Below are positions 12,093 to 24,500 of a stretch of DNA of 64,000 nt, one piece after another. Made by a program: the position numbers and the translations under genes. Below the pieces are notes generated by a model, which was not told the origin of the DNA, did no database searches, and worked only from the letters and a program-made list of their open reading frames with translations. Positions within the stretch are counted from its first letter, which is position 1. Every line of letters begins with the position of its first letter. Source of the stretch: Zopfochytrium polystomum (lineage: Eukaryota > Chytridiomycota > Chytridiomycetes > Chytridiales > Chytridiaceae); NCBI GenBank assembly GCA_025765615.1, contig JAIVFJ010000077.1, positions 211,502 through 275,501 of the forward strand, given 5' to 3'.

Positions 12093-15000
12093 ATGTCATC
12101 GAAGGCGGTAAGCATCCCCCAGTCACGAATCCAATTACTAAACGTTCCCTTGAGGCTCTCGCGGCCGAAGCTGATCAAGCTACGGACTACTGGGCGGCAT
12201 ATGTATGCTACGTTGAGCTGTGCGAGGTAAATGTCGGCTTTGTTCCCTCTCTCCTGCTACTTTGTTTTCTTTGGTTCACCGAAAATCCGTCCGTGTGTTG
12301 CCCAGCTTTTGCTCCGTCGCGGCAGAGGAAGCAATACGATCGGCGATGTCGTCCACAGCTACATTCTCCAAGCCGAGTCGATGAAACGGAAGGCGCTCGA
12401 GGCGAAACGCTCTGACCCCGGCACAGCCATGCGCCTTTCGGACGACCAGCAAACCCTTGCCCAGATTGTCGTGAGTTTCGTCATATTGCAAAGGCGAACA
12501 AGAAAAAAAAAAAAAAAAAAAAAAAAAAGGAAAGAAAAAGGCCATGGCTCACAACTGACGATTTTGCCTGTGCCGGACAGTTCCTTGAGCGGTACGCGAA
12601 AGCGTTTGAACAGAAGCGCCAGTACATGACGGCGAACGCGATTCTCATTGCGCTGACGGACGTTATCATCCGAGGCTCCAAACGTAACTCCTGATTTACG
12701 CAAGGCAGTATTTCGGCTCTCCATTAACGCGAAAACGTTGTGTCAGGCATGAAAGATGTCGCAATGAAGAAGAGGATCAATCAATCCCTGTCTCTTATTA
12801 TACGGCGAATTGAGGAAACAAAGCGCCTCAGCGTGGGCGAGGCCGTCGCACCGCCGACCGTGAAGGAGTACAAGCACTCGGAACTATCTCCGGGAGAGCT
12901 GGAGGTGCTGAGAAAAGCATCCTTCATCAATTCCAAGACGTTTTTGCCGTGGCTCGAGTCCGACCTCCACGATCAATTTTGGTCCAAAGATCTGTTCACG
13001 GATCCCGACGGCTTGCTGAAGCTGTCACGGAGCCAAGAAGAGATTTTAGGAGGCTGGAAGAGACCGTGGGAAATAATGAAGAATCCCCACATGATTTATT
13101 TGGTGTCAGGATCGGTATTGATACAAGTAAGGTCTTCTATGGACGCAAACAGTTCCAAACGGTGCTCGTGTAGGATGTTGTTACGGACTGCTCATTCGTG
13201 GCCTCGCTCTGCGTAAGCGCAGCATATGAACGGAGATTCAGGACTCAAGTAAGTTTAGATTGAAAGTGTGCTTTGGACGAGAAGTGAATCAATCTAAAAT
13301 TAAACTTGTCCAGCTGATCACGTCGTGTATTTATCCACAAGATGAAAATGGAAACCCTATGTGGAATCCTTTTGGAAAATATGTTGTAAGACTTTTCTTT
13401 AACGGCATTCAACGAAAGGTTTGCATCGCTGTATTGGGAATTAATTTATTTAACTGACCAGAAATGCAGATAGGTAAAATGTCAGTCTTGCCGAGTGGTC
13501 AACCTTGCTAAAATGCCCCATGCCCCAGTTGTGGACGATCTTTTACCTGTAAATAAAGAAGGTGTTGCTCATACTCGACGATTTTGCCCAGTGCTGGCTA
13601 ACAACGCGTGTTTCAAAGGGAAGCTGATGTGCACGCACTCTTCCAACAAAGATGAACTTTGGAGCTCTATAATAGAAAAAGCTTACATGAAGCTTATGGG
13701 AGGCTATGACTTTCTTGGCTCGTGAGTTATCCAAAATCTTTTTTTTTTCTGTGTTGCTTAACGTATTTGAACAGGAATTCGGGCGTGGACTTGCACTGTG
13801 AGAGCTTCGTCAATTTCCAGCGCCGAACTTACGGATTTGTGCCTCCTCAGCTCTGACAGGATGGATTCCCGAGCACCTATTCATAAATGAGAAAGAATTC
13901 AAGCCAGATGCGGAATGGAACCGGCTGCTACAAGGGTTCAACCATGGGGAGGTCTTGATAACAGTCGCAACGGTTCGCAGTTTCGGTGGCTGCACTCTTT
14001 TTTTCCACACTGAGCATCAATCCAGGGTGGCCTTTCAGATCAAACATCAGAGGACGTAGGGTTAGTTCCTGGCCATTCCTATGCTGGTAAATTGTTGTTA
14101 GTACAACCTTCAAAATCACTAATTTTCAACCCAGTTCTGGACGTGCGTGAGGTTCAAGGACAGCGACTGATGCAGGTCCGTTTCTGTCCACACAATATGC
14201 ACGCAAGGCTCACTTTCTTCCAAGCTGAAAAACCCTTGGAGCCATCGCCGGTGGAAAGGTGCGTTTAATGAACCACCAGCAGTATTATTTGTCAATGCTC
14301 CGCAAAACACTTAGGTGCATTTTCGCACCTTGATGAGAAAAACTGGACTCCCTCGTTGCGCGAAGCGGTGAATTTCAACCAATTGGCTGCCTTTCAGTTC
14401 GATGACGGTGGGTTTGCTGAGTTCCTATTTTTTTTTCTCGTTGGACTGTAACAAGTGGGACAGGAATCTTTTGGATAAACTTTGAATCCGTGTGCGAATT
14501 TTTCACATCACTCCATTTGAACTGGTGATGGTCTACTCTCTTTTTTCTCTCTGGGTCTAAATTGCAAGCAGGAATCCGGAGAAATTCCGCTTCAGGCACG
14601 CCCTGCACTTGTATGTTTGTCATATTGCTGCTTTATATGCGTCTGATCCACTGCTCAGCGGCTGGCCATCAATGGAGGTTGTGTCGACGACAACACCTGA
14701 CACCTTCACTTTTGGTACATTTTAGATAAGTTCCACTCTGTTTTCTTGAAACTAACCTTGCGCAGGGAACAACCCACAATATGGACGTACGTTCATTCCA
14801 GATCTGCGCCTGTAACGTGCGTCTGTAACTTGCCCCTTTTGCAGTCGAACTTGATGTGAAAGACGAAGAATCTTCATTGATTTGGCTATTACTGACGAAG
14901 CACGTAAACCGAGCGGTGAAGTGAGATCTGTCAACTAAATTTTGAACTTAAACGACGCCATTGATGCAGGAGGAGAACCAGGATTTCATAGCAATCCACA

Positions 15001-15878
15001 TTTTTGCCGACACGGACTGTGAACGAGTGTACTACCCAGATGTGTACACGCCGGTCCATCGGGGAATGTACATTAACAGGTAAGCGGGTCAGTCAGTCAA
15101 TCATGGGTGGAGTACAAACGTCTCATTGCTGTACCACACAGCACTCACGTCCTGGCATCATTTAATGGCCTCGTCGGCCTTCACCGATACTCTCTCGTAG
15201 TTTCGCAGCTTGGGCCTCCGAAGCCGCTCTCCTTTACTCTCCGCGCGTATGGAATGTCACCCTTTCTGATGGGACCTATCAACAACTCGTACTCATTCGA
15301 GACCAAGGTGAGCGCGGCCTTGCGAACTTCTACAGAGAGAGAACACCGAACTTGATTTCTTTGCAACAGGTCCGAGGGTCGTGGACGGACCAAACGGCTG
15401 GTGGCTCGCAGGCACACTTGTCGTTTATGAAGAACCCAAACTTCTCCCTGTCGATTCCTCCAGGGGCCCGCGAGGTGTCGCTTTTGATAATGCTCGAGAC
15501 CGATCTGCACGATCCGATTAACATCAAGCTGTTTGACGGGATTGGTAGAATATTCAGGTGATACATCCATTCGTGCTGATTCACCTGGACAGCTTCATTT
15601 GTTACCGGTTTTTTTTTTTTTGTTTTTTTTTTGGTTTTTTTTTTTTTTTTGTTTTTTGTTCACCCCATCTTTGGTTTTCAATCAGCGTGCTCTCGCGTGA
15701 GAACCGATTTGTTGCAGACTCTGGAGACTACCGCTTCAAGTTTTGCTTCTTTGAGCGCAAGGTCGCGCCGGGCGGAGCGTTCACGCTTGTGCCATCGACG
15801 TTTGGGCCGGGAGTGTGCGGGTCGTTCACCATGACGCTGAGGTCGTCGTGTCGGATTGGGGTGATGCCCATCCCATGA
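12093..15878 (+). CDS. RIM13: Calpain-7/Rim13/PalB-like cysteine protease
   Basis: In fungi this protease activates the Rim101/PacC alkaline-pH transcription factor with ESCRT-III. The N-terminus carries a MIT-type helix bundle (ALAAEADQATDYWAAYVCYV, SYILQAESMKRK). The protease core shows the catalytic Cys in DVVTDCSFVASLCVSA, the His in GHSYAVLDVREVQGQRLM and the Asn in LKNPWSHRRWKG, so the triad is complete. Two C-terminal C2-like domains follow (HVLASFNGLVGLHRYSLV; ENRFVADSGDYRFKFCFFER with the end GSFTMTLRS). At least a dozen introns interrupt the gene, one with a 26-A run at 12503. I start at 12093 (MSSKA joined to ALAAEAD); an ATG at 11982 (MEDDAEKL) is an alternative. Confidence 0.9.
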
Positions 15879-16048
15879 AGGGAGGGAATGTTGTAATGTT
15901 ATTAGTGTTCACCAACCCCAAACGGAAATGGGAGGCCCAGCCTTTCATTGTTCGTGGGGTTAGCCGCGCGGACGTCTCTCTGTCTCTGTCTCTGCCTCTG
16001 TCTCTCCGTCGCTGGAATCAACGCAAATCCAACAAAAAAATCCCGACC

Positions 16049-19000
16049 ATGAACTTCGACGGCAGCGGCGTTGACGACGTCGACGCTGCAGCTGCGGCCG
16101 CAGCTGCTGGTGCACTTCGCACTCCCTCCCACTTCGACGTCGGGATGCTTCCATTCGCCATACTCGGTGGCGGCGGCGGCGAGGACGATCCCGCCAACGG
16201 CATCGCCAGCGGCAACGACGGCGACGACGGCGCCCGCAACTCGCGCGCAGACGCGGCTGGGCCGGGAGCGGACCATCTCCGCAACCATATCAACCTCGGC
16301 AACAACATGTTACCTGGCCCCGGTTTCGAGCCAAACACGATGGGCAACCTGGGCGCCGCCTCCAGCAGCAACAGCGGCGGCCCGTTGTCCGGCGGCAACA
16401 TCGGTGGCTCGATTCCCCTTGGAGCACTCACCCACTTTCCGCGCACCTCCACTTCCAACAGCCCCTTCAACTCTCCCCAGACCTCAATACCCTTGCCACC
16501 TCATACACGCCGCGCGGACATTCCCCTGTTCGACCGCTACAACCCAAACAACCAGCAGCTCCGCCCGTCTCCCCAGCAGTTTCCGCAGCAGAACTTCTAT
16601 AACCTGCCGCCGCGGCCTGTCCAAGATGGCTCTTCACACCCCTCCGCTTTTGCACCTCGCTTTGACAACCCCTACGCCTCTGCGCCGCCACCACCAGAGG
16701 ACGACTTTGGTGTTGCCGACGACGACGACGGGATTGACGACGAGGACTCTGACGACGACGACGATGCTCCGCATGATCTGCTGATCGAGATGGGCCCGCT
16801 GCTGGGACCCAACGGGCAACCACAAAGGAATGACGCGCGATCGCAGAAACGCTCCCTGTTCCCTGCTCCAACGCAATTCTCTCAGACGACAACAGGTCCT
16901 TCAACCGCAACTGCAACGCCATCGCCACCGGGACGCCGAACGTTGGTCGGATTATCAAGCGGTGGCAGCAGCGGGGATGGACCGGCTGGGGGATTTGGCC
17001 CCAGTCTGGGGCGAATGCTTGGCGCCGTGGGGAGCAGCAATCCAAACAGCGCTGGCATCAACGGCACTCGGAGCCAGCCGCAGCGTAGGGTTCTGTTTGG
17101 CCGATCTCCTGCGTCGATTGCTCGAACGCGGCGTGACGGTGAGGACTCGGGCGATACTGCGGGTGCGAACGTGAGCGGAAGGGGAAATTCAAGAAGTGCA
17201 ACCGCGTGGAGAGTCTGGAACGAAACACGCAACCTGGATGAGTTCCTCTCCAGGGTAAGAGGTTGCCTCCTCACCGACGACTTTACTGAGATTGATGGAT
17301 GCCTTGTTGTTTGCAGGTGTACGAGTACTTTCTGGATAAAGGCTACACGTGCTGTCTGCTTTCTCGAATCTGCAACTTATGGTAACGTCCGCCTGTTACA
17401 GATTTCTGAATATGAACTAACTCTGGGAACAGTATCCTCGCGTTTATTATATGGTTCTCCACCTTTTTAGCCTACTGTGTGGATTACCGCTTGATAGCAA
17501 AGGAACGCACGTTGGTGGAAGTTCTGCGGCCACAGTGTGTTAAAAAGTAGGAGGTGGGAATGACTACGATGAGGTTTCTAATTTTCGCGTTTCAGCATTC
17601 ACGGATTGTCGGCATTGCTGTTGGTCACATTCAGCATATGGTGGGTTTGGCAGGCTTTCCGCCTTATTCTCGACATTCCTCGACTGTGGGAGATGAAGGT
17701 TTTCTATGAAGAATTACTGGAGATTGCCGAGGTGAGCAGCCCTTATGATTGTATTTGTTCGCTTAAACCCGATTGCAGGGCGCTATGGACAGCCTGGAAT
17801 GGCAGGAAGTCGTCGACAAGCTTGTAAAGTTGAAGTCCAGCACTGACGGGGAAGCACAGTCGCGTCGAACCGAGCGCTTGGACGCATTCGCTATTGCCAA
17901 TCGCATCATGAGAAAGGAAAACTACCTGATCGCCTTATTCAACAAAGACATTCTTGATTTGCGGTTGCCTTATATGGGGAGCAAGCAGATGCTTACCAAA
18001 ATTATCGAATGGAATCTCTCCTTTTGCATAATCGCGTATCTCTTCGACGATAACGGCTCAGTTAGAAAGCGATTCTTGAAGGAAAGCAATCGGTAAGATT
18101 GATTTCTATTCGATTGATTTTTTCTAACCAAAGGAGGCAGGCTTCGGCTCGTCACAGGGTTCGTACTTCCACAAGTGTTTAATTTTCTGATGTTCGAGCA
18201 GGTTGCAAAAAAGATTCACAATGATGGCTCTGTTGAATCTACTGTTCGCGCCATTCCTGCTGGTGCTCATGATTCTTTACTTTTTGTTCCGCTCAGCCGA
18301 GGTGAGTCTCCAGGCAGAGCGGTATTGTCAGTAATACTTGCGCTTCTCAAGGAATACCAAAAAGACCCATCATCGCTTGGCGCTCGACAATACACACCAT
18401 ACGCCCGATGGAAATTCAGAGAATTCAACGAGCTGCCTCATGTGTTTCAGCGGCGCCTAAGTCGCAGCTACCCAAATGCCTCAAAGTACTTGGAACAATT
18501 TCCAAAGCGACGTATCATCATACTTGCACGGTAAGCGCAACAAAAACCAAATGGATCCTAACGTGATTCCCTCCGTCAGATTTGTATCATTCATCGCAGG
18601 AGCATTTGCAGCTGCTCTTGCTGCGATAACGATCATCGACCAGGACATCCTAATGGGTTTCGAAATCTCGCCTGGTCGCTCGGCTCTCTTTTACATCACC
18701 GTTTTTGGGGGAATCCTAGCTGCTAGCAGAAGCCTCACCCCGGACGAAAACCAGATATTTGAGCCTGAGCGGATCATACGCGAGGTTGCAGAGGACACTC
18801 ATTACTTGCCGGAGACTTGGCGCGGGAAATTGCACACGGAGGAGGCAAGCTTTCCCACCATCAGTCTTCGTTTTCTCCACTAACGAGTCCATCAGGTCAA
18901 AGCAGAGTTCTCCGCACTGTTTGACTTTAAGCTCCTTGTATTCGTCCAAGAGATTTTTAGCGTGCTGTACGCCCCCATCATACTGTACTACTCCCTTCCG

Positions 19001-19604
19001 AAATGCAGCGAAGACATTATCGACTTTTGTCGGGACTTTACGGTTCAGATGGACTCGATCGGGTACGTCTGCAGCTTTGCCGTGTTCAACCTTCGCGCCC
19101 ACGGGAATCCCAAATACGGTGCCCCCACGGAGGCCAGCAACGACCACCTCATGACAAAGGAAGGGAAGATGGAACAGTCGTTTGTGTACTTTAAAGCAAA
19201 CAACCCAAAGTGGGAGCCCGGCACGGACGGCAGCCAGTTCTTGCAGACTCTTTCGAGAGCGTCGCGCTTGCCGATATTCAACGCGGAAGCCTCGCCCTCG
19301 ATGGAGAATTCCGTGTTCCGACCTCGGGTATGCCGGGAGTGGTGTCGCCAAAAAGACTTTTGCTAATGCTTCTCTCTTTTCGCAAATGAAAAAAAAAATT
19401 AAAACGAAAATAAAAAATAAATCCGGTGAACAACGAAACTACTAGCGGCAACAGCAGAGACCAACGTTGCAAGATGCCGCCGTTCGGCCCATCTCGGAGT
19501 CGGCTCTTGGTGTTTCCGAGTACGAAGGTGACGAGCGTGCAGGCCGTCTGTTTGGGCTTTTGGACGCTGTGTACCAGGCCAACCAGCGCGGATTCAATTT
19601 GTAA
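16049..19604 (+). CDS. ATG9: Autophagy scramblase ATG9
   Basis: Membrane protein that seeds and feeds the growing phagophore with Atg2 and Atg18. It starts [10 protein letters not shown] and has a disordered N-terminal region of about 350 residues rich in Gly, Ser, Pro and an Asp-rich stretch. The core begins at [20 protein letters not shown] and [19 protein letters not shown], then [40 protein letters not shown] with [30 protein letters not shown], the block ending [40 protein letters not shown] and [20 protein letters not shown]. These are the conserved ATG9 blocks in order. The C-terminus after HGNPKYGAP is short; the last exon ends at a TAA at 19602-19604. Roughly a dozen exons. Confidence 0.95.
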
Positions 19605-19654
19605 AGTCAAGTTCGTTAGGGCACTACGCCGGTGAAATGGGGAAAACACAAAAC

Positions 19655-19680
<26 letters not shown>
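19655..19680. repeat. Poly(A) tract
   Basis: 26 consecutive A, 50 bp downstream of the ATG9 stop codon and in the 310-bp gap before the Swp1 gene. No target-site duplication or retrotransposon body is visible beside it. Confidence 0.9.
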
Positions 19681-19685
<5 letters not shown>

Positions 19686-19913
19686 AAGAACCAGTAGCAG
19701 CAGAGGAAGCTTCTTCGGCGAAGCTTGGTTTTTGCTTGTGACAGCAAGCAAGCAAACAAGGAGCTATACGGAGGAAGAGCAGGGGGCAAGCACCGTATGT
19801 GTTCGCGTTCACACTTTGTACAGTGTGCATTGTTTGCAAGTGGGGTGGTCGTTTCAAAGCCAAGTGTTTTTCGTTTTCCTTGTTTTGTTCCTTTTTCCAC
19901 GCCCATCATCACC

Positions 19914-21462
19914 ATGCGTCGCACCAACAGCAGCAGCACTAGCAGCATCAGACGCGGCAACCGCGCACCGTCCGCGCGAACAGCGTCCATCCTCCTTTGC
20001 ATCGCGCTCATCGTCGCCGCCTTGTTTGCCGTCGTTGCGCCAGCCCCCGCCGCCGCCGCTTCCATCGATCAGGTCGCCGTGAAAATCACCCAGAAGGACG
20101 GCTCCAAGAAGACTTCCGCCTCGTACGTTGTTGGACGCGCTCGCTCTTCTACCCCTCCCACGCATCCCTCTCGACCCACCCGCTCCAGACGATCGCCTCT
20201 CGCTGCGCGGCTTCTAGCCGGCATTTTGAGTTTGGGGCGTCGAATCCCGGACGGGTGGATCGCGGGCATTGCCCGACGCGCGCGCCGCCAGTCCCACCTA
20301 TGCCAAGAAATGCTGACCTTCGTGAACACACCGCACCACCCCTCTAAAAAAAAAACCCCCCCGGCATAATCAAACCCAGCGCAACCTTCCCGTCGCCGAT
20401 GGCGAAAGAGCTGTCTCTCGCCCCGACGGATGCCCTTACGATCGCCCTTCAGATTTCCGCCAAATCCTCCGACAACGACGACCTTCCCCTTGCGCAGCAA
20501 GTTGTCTTGGCGCTCTCCGGGGCCTCCACCGAGGCCACGGCCGTCATAGAGGCTGGCTCGAACGGCCGATACGAACTTGTGCTGGTAAGGTTTGCGGGGC
20601 GGAAGGAGGGATGCGAAGACTGGGACTTCGTTTACGAACACGTTGGAGTCCCACTCGTGTTTGAGCCACGTTTTGCCCAGAACTTAAAACGGTCACTTTC
20701 GGTTACTTTCTTTCCCTCTTCCTCCCCCCTCCAAACAAAAAAATAATAAAACACCCAGGACCTTGCCCGCATCGGCACCCTTGACTCCGTTAAGAACAAC
20801 CCGGGAACCTACGAAGCCACGGTGTACGTTTCCGGCGGCAACTTTGGCACACCCGTCGCGTACCGCATCGCCACCGTCACCGTCACCGGGTCGTCCGACA
20901 ACGCCGCCGCATCGGTCGACAAGACCTACGCCCCAAAGCCAGAGATCCACCACGTCTTTAGGCCCGACGAAAAAATGCCGCCCGTCGCCCTGTCTCAGCT
21001 GTTTTCCCTGCTCGTCCTTGCGCCGTGGGGGTTGCTGGCGATACTGGTGAGTTGGAGTGTGGGTGGTTTCGTAGGTGTGAGAAGAGAAAGGTGATGTAGG
21101 AATGGGGGAGTGGGACATGGTGCTTATTGGTTGGGCCGATGTTGCCTCCTTCGCTCTGCCCGCGGTAGTTTTTCTCCGACGCGCTATTTTCTCCCTTCTG
21201 ACCGGAACCTCCCCCTCTTCCCCCCCGTCTTCAGTGGCTGTCGATCGGCGTCAACGTTTCAAACCTCTTCGCGTCGGCCTCCAACTTTTTCTGGGGCACG
21301 TCCTTCATCGTGTCGCTGGCGGCAACCCTCGGACTGTACTACGTCTACTGGCTACAGCTGAATATGTTCCAGTTCCTCGGGTACGGCACCGTCCTGTGGT
21401 TTGTCACTGCTGCCATCGGGTGGCGCGCGCTTGTCGCGCGTGCGGCGTTCCGCCTGAAGTGA
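19914..21462 (+). CDS. SWP1: Oligosaccharyltransferase subunit ribophorin II/Swp1
   Basis: Subunit of the ER N-glycosylation complex. Exon 1 encodes an Arg-rich start and a signal peptide, with hydrophobic core ILLCIALIVAALFAVVAP, then SIDQVAVKITQKDG. A roughly 250-bp intron leads to SATFPSPMAKELSLAPTDAL, followed by beta-rich lumenal sequence. The signature PEIHHVFRPDEKMPP precedes three C-terminal TM segments beginning LSQLFSLLVLAPWGLLAILW, as in RPN2/Swp1. The last exon ends FLGYGTVLWFVTAAIGWRAL before ARAAFRLK. The protein is short like yeast Swp1 (about 280 residues) rather than like animal RPN2. Confidence 0.9.
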
Positions 21463-21635
21463 ACGAGCTTTTTTTTTGTTTTTTTGTTTTCCCCCTTCGC
21501 CGAGGGTGTTTGTGTGTTGTGTGTGTGTGTGTGTGTGAGCGTGTGAGCGTGCGCGTGTGTGTGTGCACCTTGTTTGAGGAATTGGAGGGAGCTCATTTTG
21601 TGCTGGTGCTGATTTCGCTGCGAGGATTCAAAAGG

Positions 21636-21673
<38 letters not shown>

Positions 21674-21873
21674 AGGGTGGGGAGATTCTGGAGCACGCCG
21701 CTACACGCGGCTCGCTCCATTTGCGACGCCTTCCGCGCGTGAAGCAATAAAGAGTTTTGCGCGCAAGGTCTCGGAGGGTCTTTTCGGGTTTTTGTTTTAT
21801 GGTCGGCTCTTGAATCTTCATGGATTGGCTTGATGTTTAAATGTTTCTGCGCGAGTGGAGAAAGTAAGTATGT

Positions 21874-21919
<46 letters not shown>

Positions 21920-22074
21920 GTTTGTGAGATTGAATAAAAGAGCGTCCACAATATCGTGTCTCTCTCTCGCTCTCTTCTTCGTTTCTTTCTTTCTTTCAAG
22001 CGCAAAAGGAACAAAGAAAAAGAAAAGAAAAAAGGGAAAAAAAAAAAAAAAAAAAAAAAGAAAAACGCGCGATC
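21463..22074. repeat. Simple-repeat-rich intergenic region
   Basis: Between Swp1 and COQ1. It contains a (GT)n tract around 21506-21564, (GA)n at 21638-21666, (GT)n at 21876-21917 and a 23-A run at 22037-22059. I see no gene in it. The open frames on both strands are driven by the dinucleotide repeats. Confidence 0.85.
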
Positions 22075-24083
22075 GTGTCCTCTCCTTCTGCCCGCCCAAT
22101 GCCCCAGTTGTCAGCAGCAGCGGCGGCGCTAATGGCCGCGAGTGCTGCTACCGCTACCGCTACGGCTACGGCTACGGCTACTGCTACTGCTACTGCCGCT
22201 GCGGCTGGTGGAGCCAACGTTCCTCGGTTGCGGGTGCTGGCCGCCGCGGGCTCCCCTGCCTCCCCCCTCTCGGCAGGGAGTTTTGCCGTCGACAGCCTGC
22301 ATCGTCGTCACCATCATCTCGCACCACCGTACAACTCTCTCCGGAGGAGCACGCCCGTAGCTGGCATATCGTCGAGCGCCTTGCCAGCCTCCCCGACTTC
22401 TTCCCCTTCCGCCTCCCCTTCCCCACCACCTTCTGCGACGACAGCGGCTGCAGCGGCCCACGTGCTGCCTCAGCAGTCCTATGCATCCTCGCTGCCGCAG
22501 GCGGCGCCTGTGGCGAACCATAATCAGCGTCCCTTGTCATCGTCGCCGACCGCGATCGCCTCGTCCTCCTTCACACCCCCCCCCCAGCCACCACTACAAG
22601 CCGCCGACTCCCCATCACAGACGTACCGATCGTCCGGACCCCTCGTGGTTTTCTTTCGTTCGCCGCTCTTGGACCTCCCTGTTCGGCTCTGGAACGTCGC
22701 CGTCGGGCGTCGCTGCGGCTGCTGGCAATGCGGGCGGGCTTGCCGCGGTGGGTGGCCCCGCCGTGCCGTGGACAGAGGCCATGGCCGCTGCGGAGAAACT
22801 CGTTCTACCCCCAGGCAGCAGCACCGTCATCAACCCGCGCGAACTCCTTGGAAACGACATCTCCCTTCTGACGGAAAACATCCGGCGATTGCTCGGCACC
22901 GGACACCCGGTGCTCTCCTCCATCAGCAATTACTATTTCCAAGCAAAGGGCAAAAACATTAGACCCGTCCTCATCCTCCTCGTCTCTCAAGCCACGCACT
23001 CACTCCCGAATCGCAATTTCGACCCCAGCACAGCTTCAGACGCTTCTATCGATCGCGCCATCTCCAGCGCATGCGAAATCAAGTTTGAAGCACAATTAAC
23101 TGCCTCGGTCGACCCCAATTCCGCCACGATCTTGCCTTCTCAGAGACGTTTGGCAGAGATCACAGAGATGATTCACACCGCTTCGCTTCTGCACGATGAT
23201 GTGATCGACCTGTCGTTGACACGCCGTTCCCAGCCGTCCGCCAACGCGGAGTTCGGGAACAAGATGGCAATTCTTGCCGGCGACTTCCTGCTCGCGCGCG
23301 CGTCGGTGGCCCTCGCTCGTCTTCGTAACGTTGAAGTCGTCGAGCTCCTTTCTACGGTGATTTCGAACCTCGTTGAGGGCGAGTTTATGCAGCTTCGGAA
23401 TTCGCAGCAGCAGAATGACGGATCGTCGAGCGCGAAAAGCATGACGCCATTCGAATACTACCTGGAAAAAACGTACATGAAGACCGCCAGTTTGATCGCA
23501 AAAAGCTGTCGCGCTGCTGCTGTTCTTGGCGGTTGTTCGTCTGAAATTGCCGACGCCGTACACGACTATGGAAGGAACTTGGGCCTTGCATTTCAAGTAG
23601 GAATTCTTTGACACGAACAGAACGTGTTCTTTTGAATCGCTTCTGATTATTCTTGTCATCCCTTTTTCGTGCTTTCAGCTCGTCGATGACATGCTCGATT
23701 TTGTCATGACTGCCGACCAGATGGGCAAGCCCGTCAACGCAGATCTCAAACTGGGCCTCGCTACCGCTCCCGTCCTCTACGCCTCAGAAAAGTACCCGCA
23801 GCTGCTGCCCTTGATTGATCGTCAGTTTAAGCAGGATGGCGACGTTGACACTGTGTGTACTTTCGCTTTTTGCAAGCTCGCCCTTTTTCACTGATCCTCG
23901 GACTGCTTTTCGTCTCGCCAGGCTCGCCTGCTCGTGAACCGAAGCGACGGCATCGAAAGGACACGTCAATTGGCAGCATCGTACTGCCAACAAGCAGTGG
24001 ACTCGATCTCCGTCCTTCCGGCGTCGCCAGCGAAGACGGTATTAATCCAACTCACGCACTCTGTTCTGAACCGAACGAAGTAA
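22075..24083 (+). CDS. COQ1: All-trans polyprenyl diphosphate synthase (ubiquinone side chain)
   Basis: Makes the isoprenoid tail of ubiquinone in mitochondria by chain elongation with isopentenyl diphosphate. The core reads LTENIRRLLGTGHPVLSSIS, KGKNIRPVLILLVSQA, first aspartate-rich motif LLHDDVID with the Arg pair TRRSQPSAN, GNKMAILAGDFLLARASVAL and the second aspartate-rich motif after the next intron, GLAFQLVDDMLDF. GKPVNADLKLGLATAPVLYA and the C-terminal VLIQLTHSVLNRTK complete it; the stop is at 24081-24083. The N-terminus is an Ala/Ser/Pro-rich presumed targeting region with hexamer repeats (22149-22200). The frame at 22075 must change to the core frame before about 22620 through an intron I could not place exactly. 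Confidence 0.9.
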
Positions 24084-24118
24084 TTTGGGGGTTTTTTGAT
24101 TCTCGCTTTTCAGTTTGC

Positions 24119-24142
24119 TTTTTTTTTTTTTTTTTTTTTTTT
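24119..24142. repeat. Poly(T) tract
   Basis: 24 consecutive T just downstream of COQ1, with a second run of 13 T near 24180. The rest of 24084-24500 shows no gene I can support. Confidence 0.9.
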
Positions 24143-24500
24143 GGTTTCTGGTTTTGTTTGAATCAGGTTCGTGGTTGTCTTTTTTTTTTTTTATTCTCGG
24201 GCTGCTCGGAGGAGTAAACTTGGCTCTTGTGTGGTGGACCACTGTGCCTCACCTTCTCGCCTGCTCTTACTCTGAATATCCCTCTCCGCAACCTCCCTTG
24301 GTTTGCTCGTTTTTTGACTCGAGCGAGCAAACTCATCGGCTGAGGCGTTGCTTCCCACTGCAAAGAATGCGGAAGCAACTGGTGATTCGTTGTCGCACGT
24401 ACGCGGATTTCGAAGCCGGTTTCGTCCGATTCAACGTAAACGAGCGCATACAAAAGATGGCTGATGAATCAGCAACGGAAGAGGAAAAGCAGAAAAACAC

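Noticed and set aside
19655..19680. Poly(A) run as a possible retrotransposon tail
   Set aside because: No retroelement body, target-site duplication or processed pseudogene lies beside it; similar A or T runs occur in several introns.
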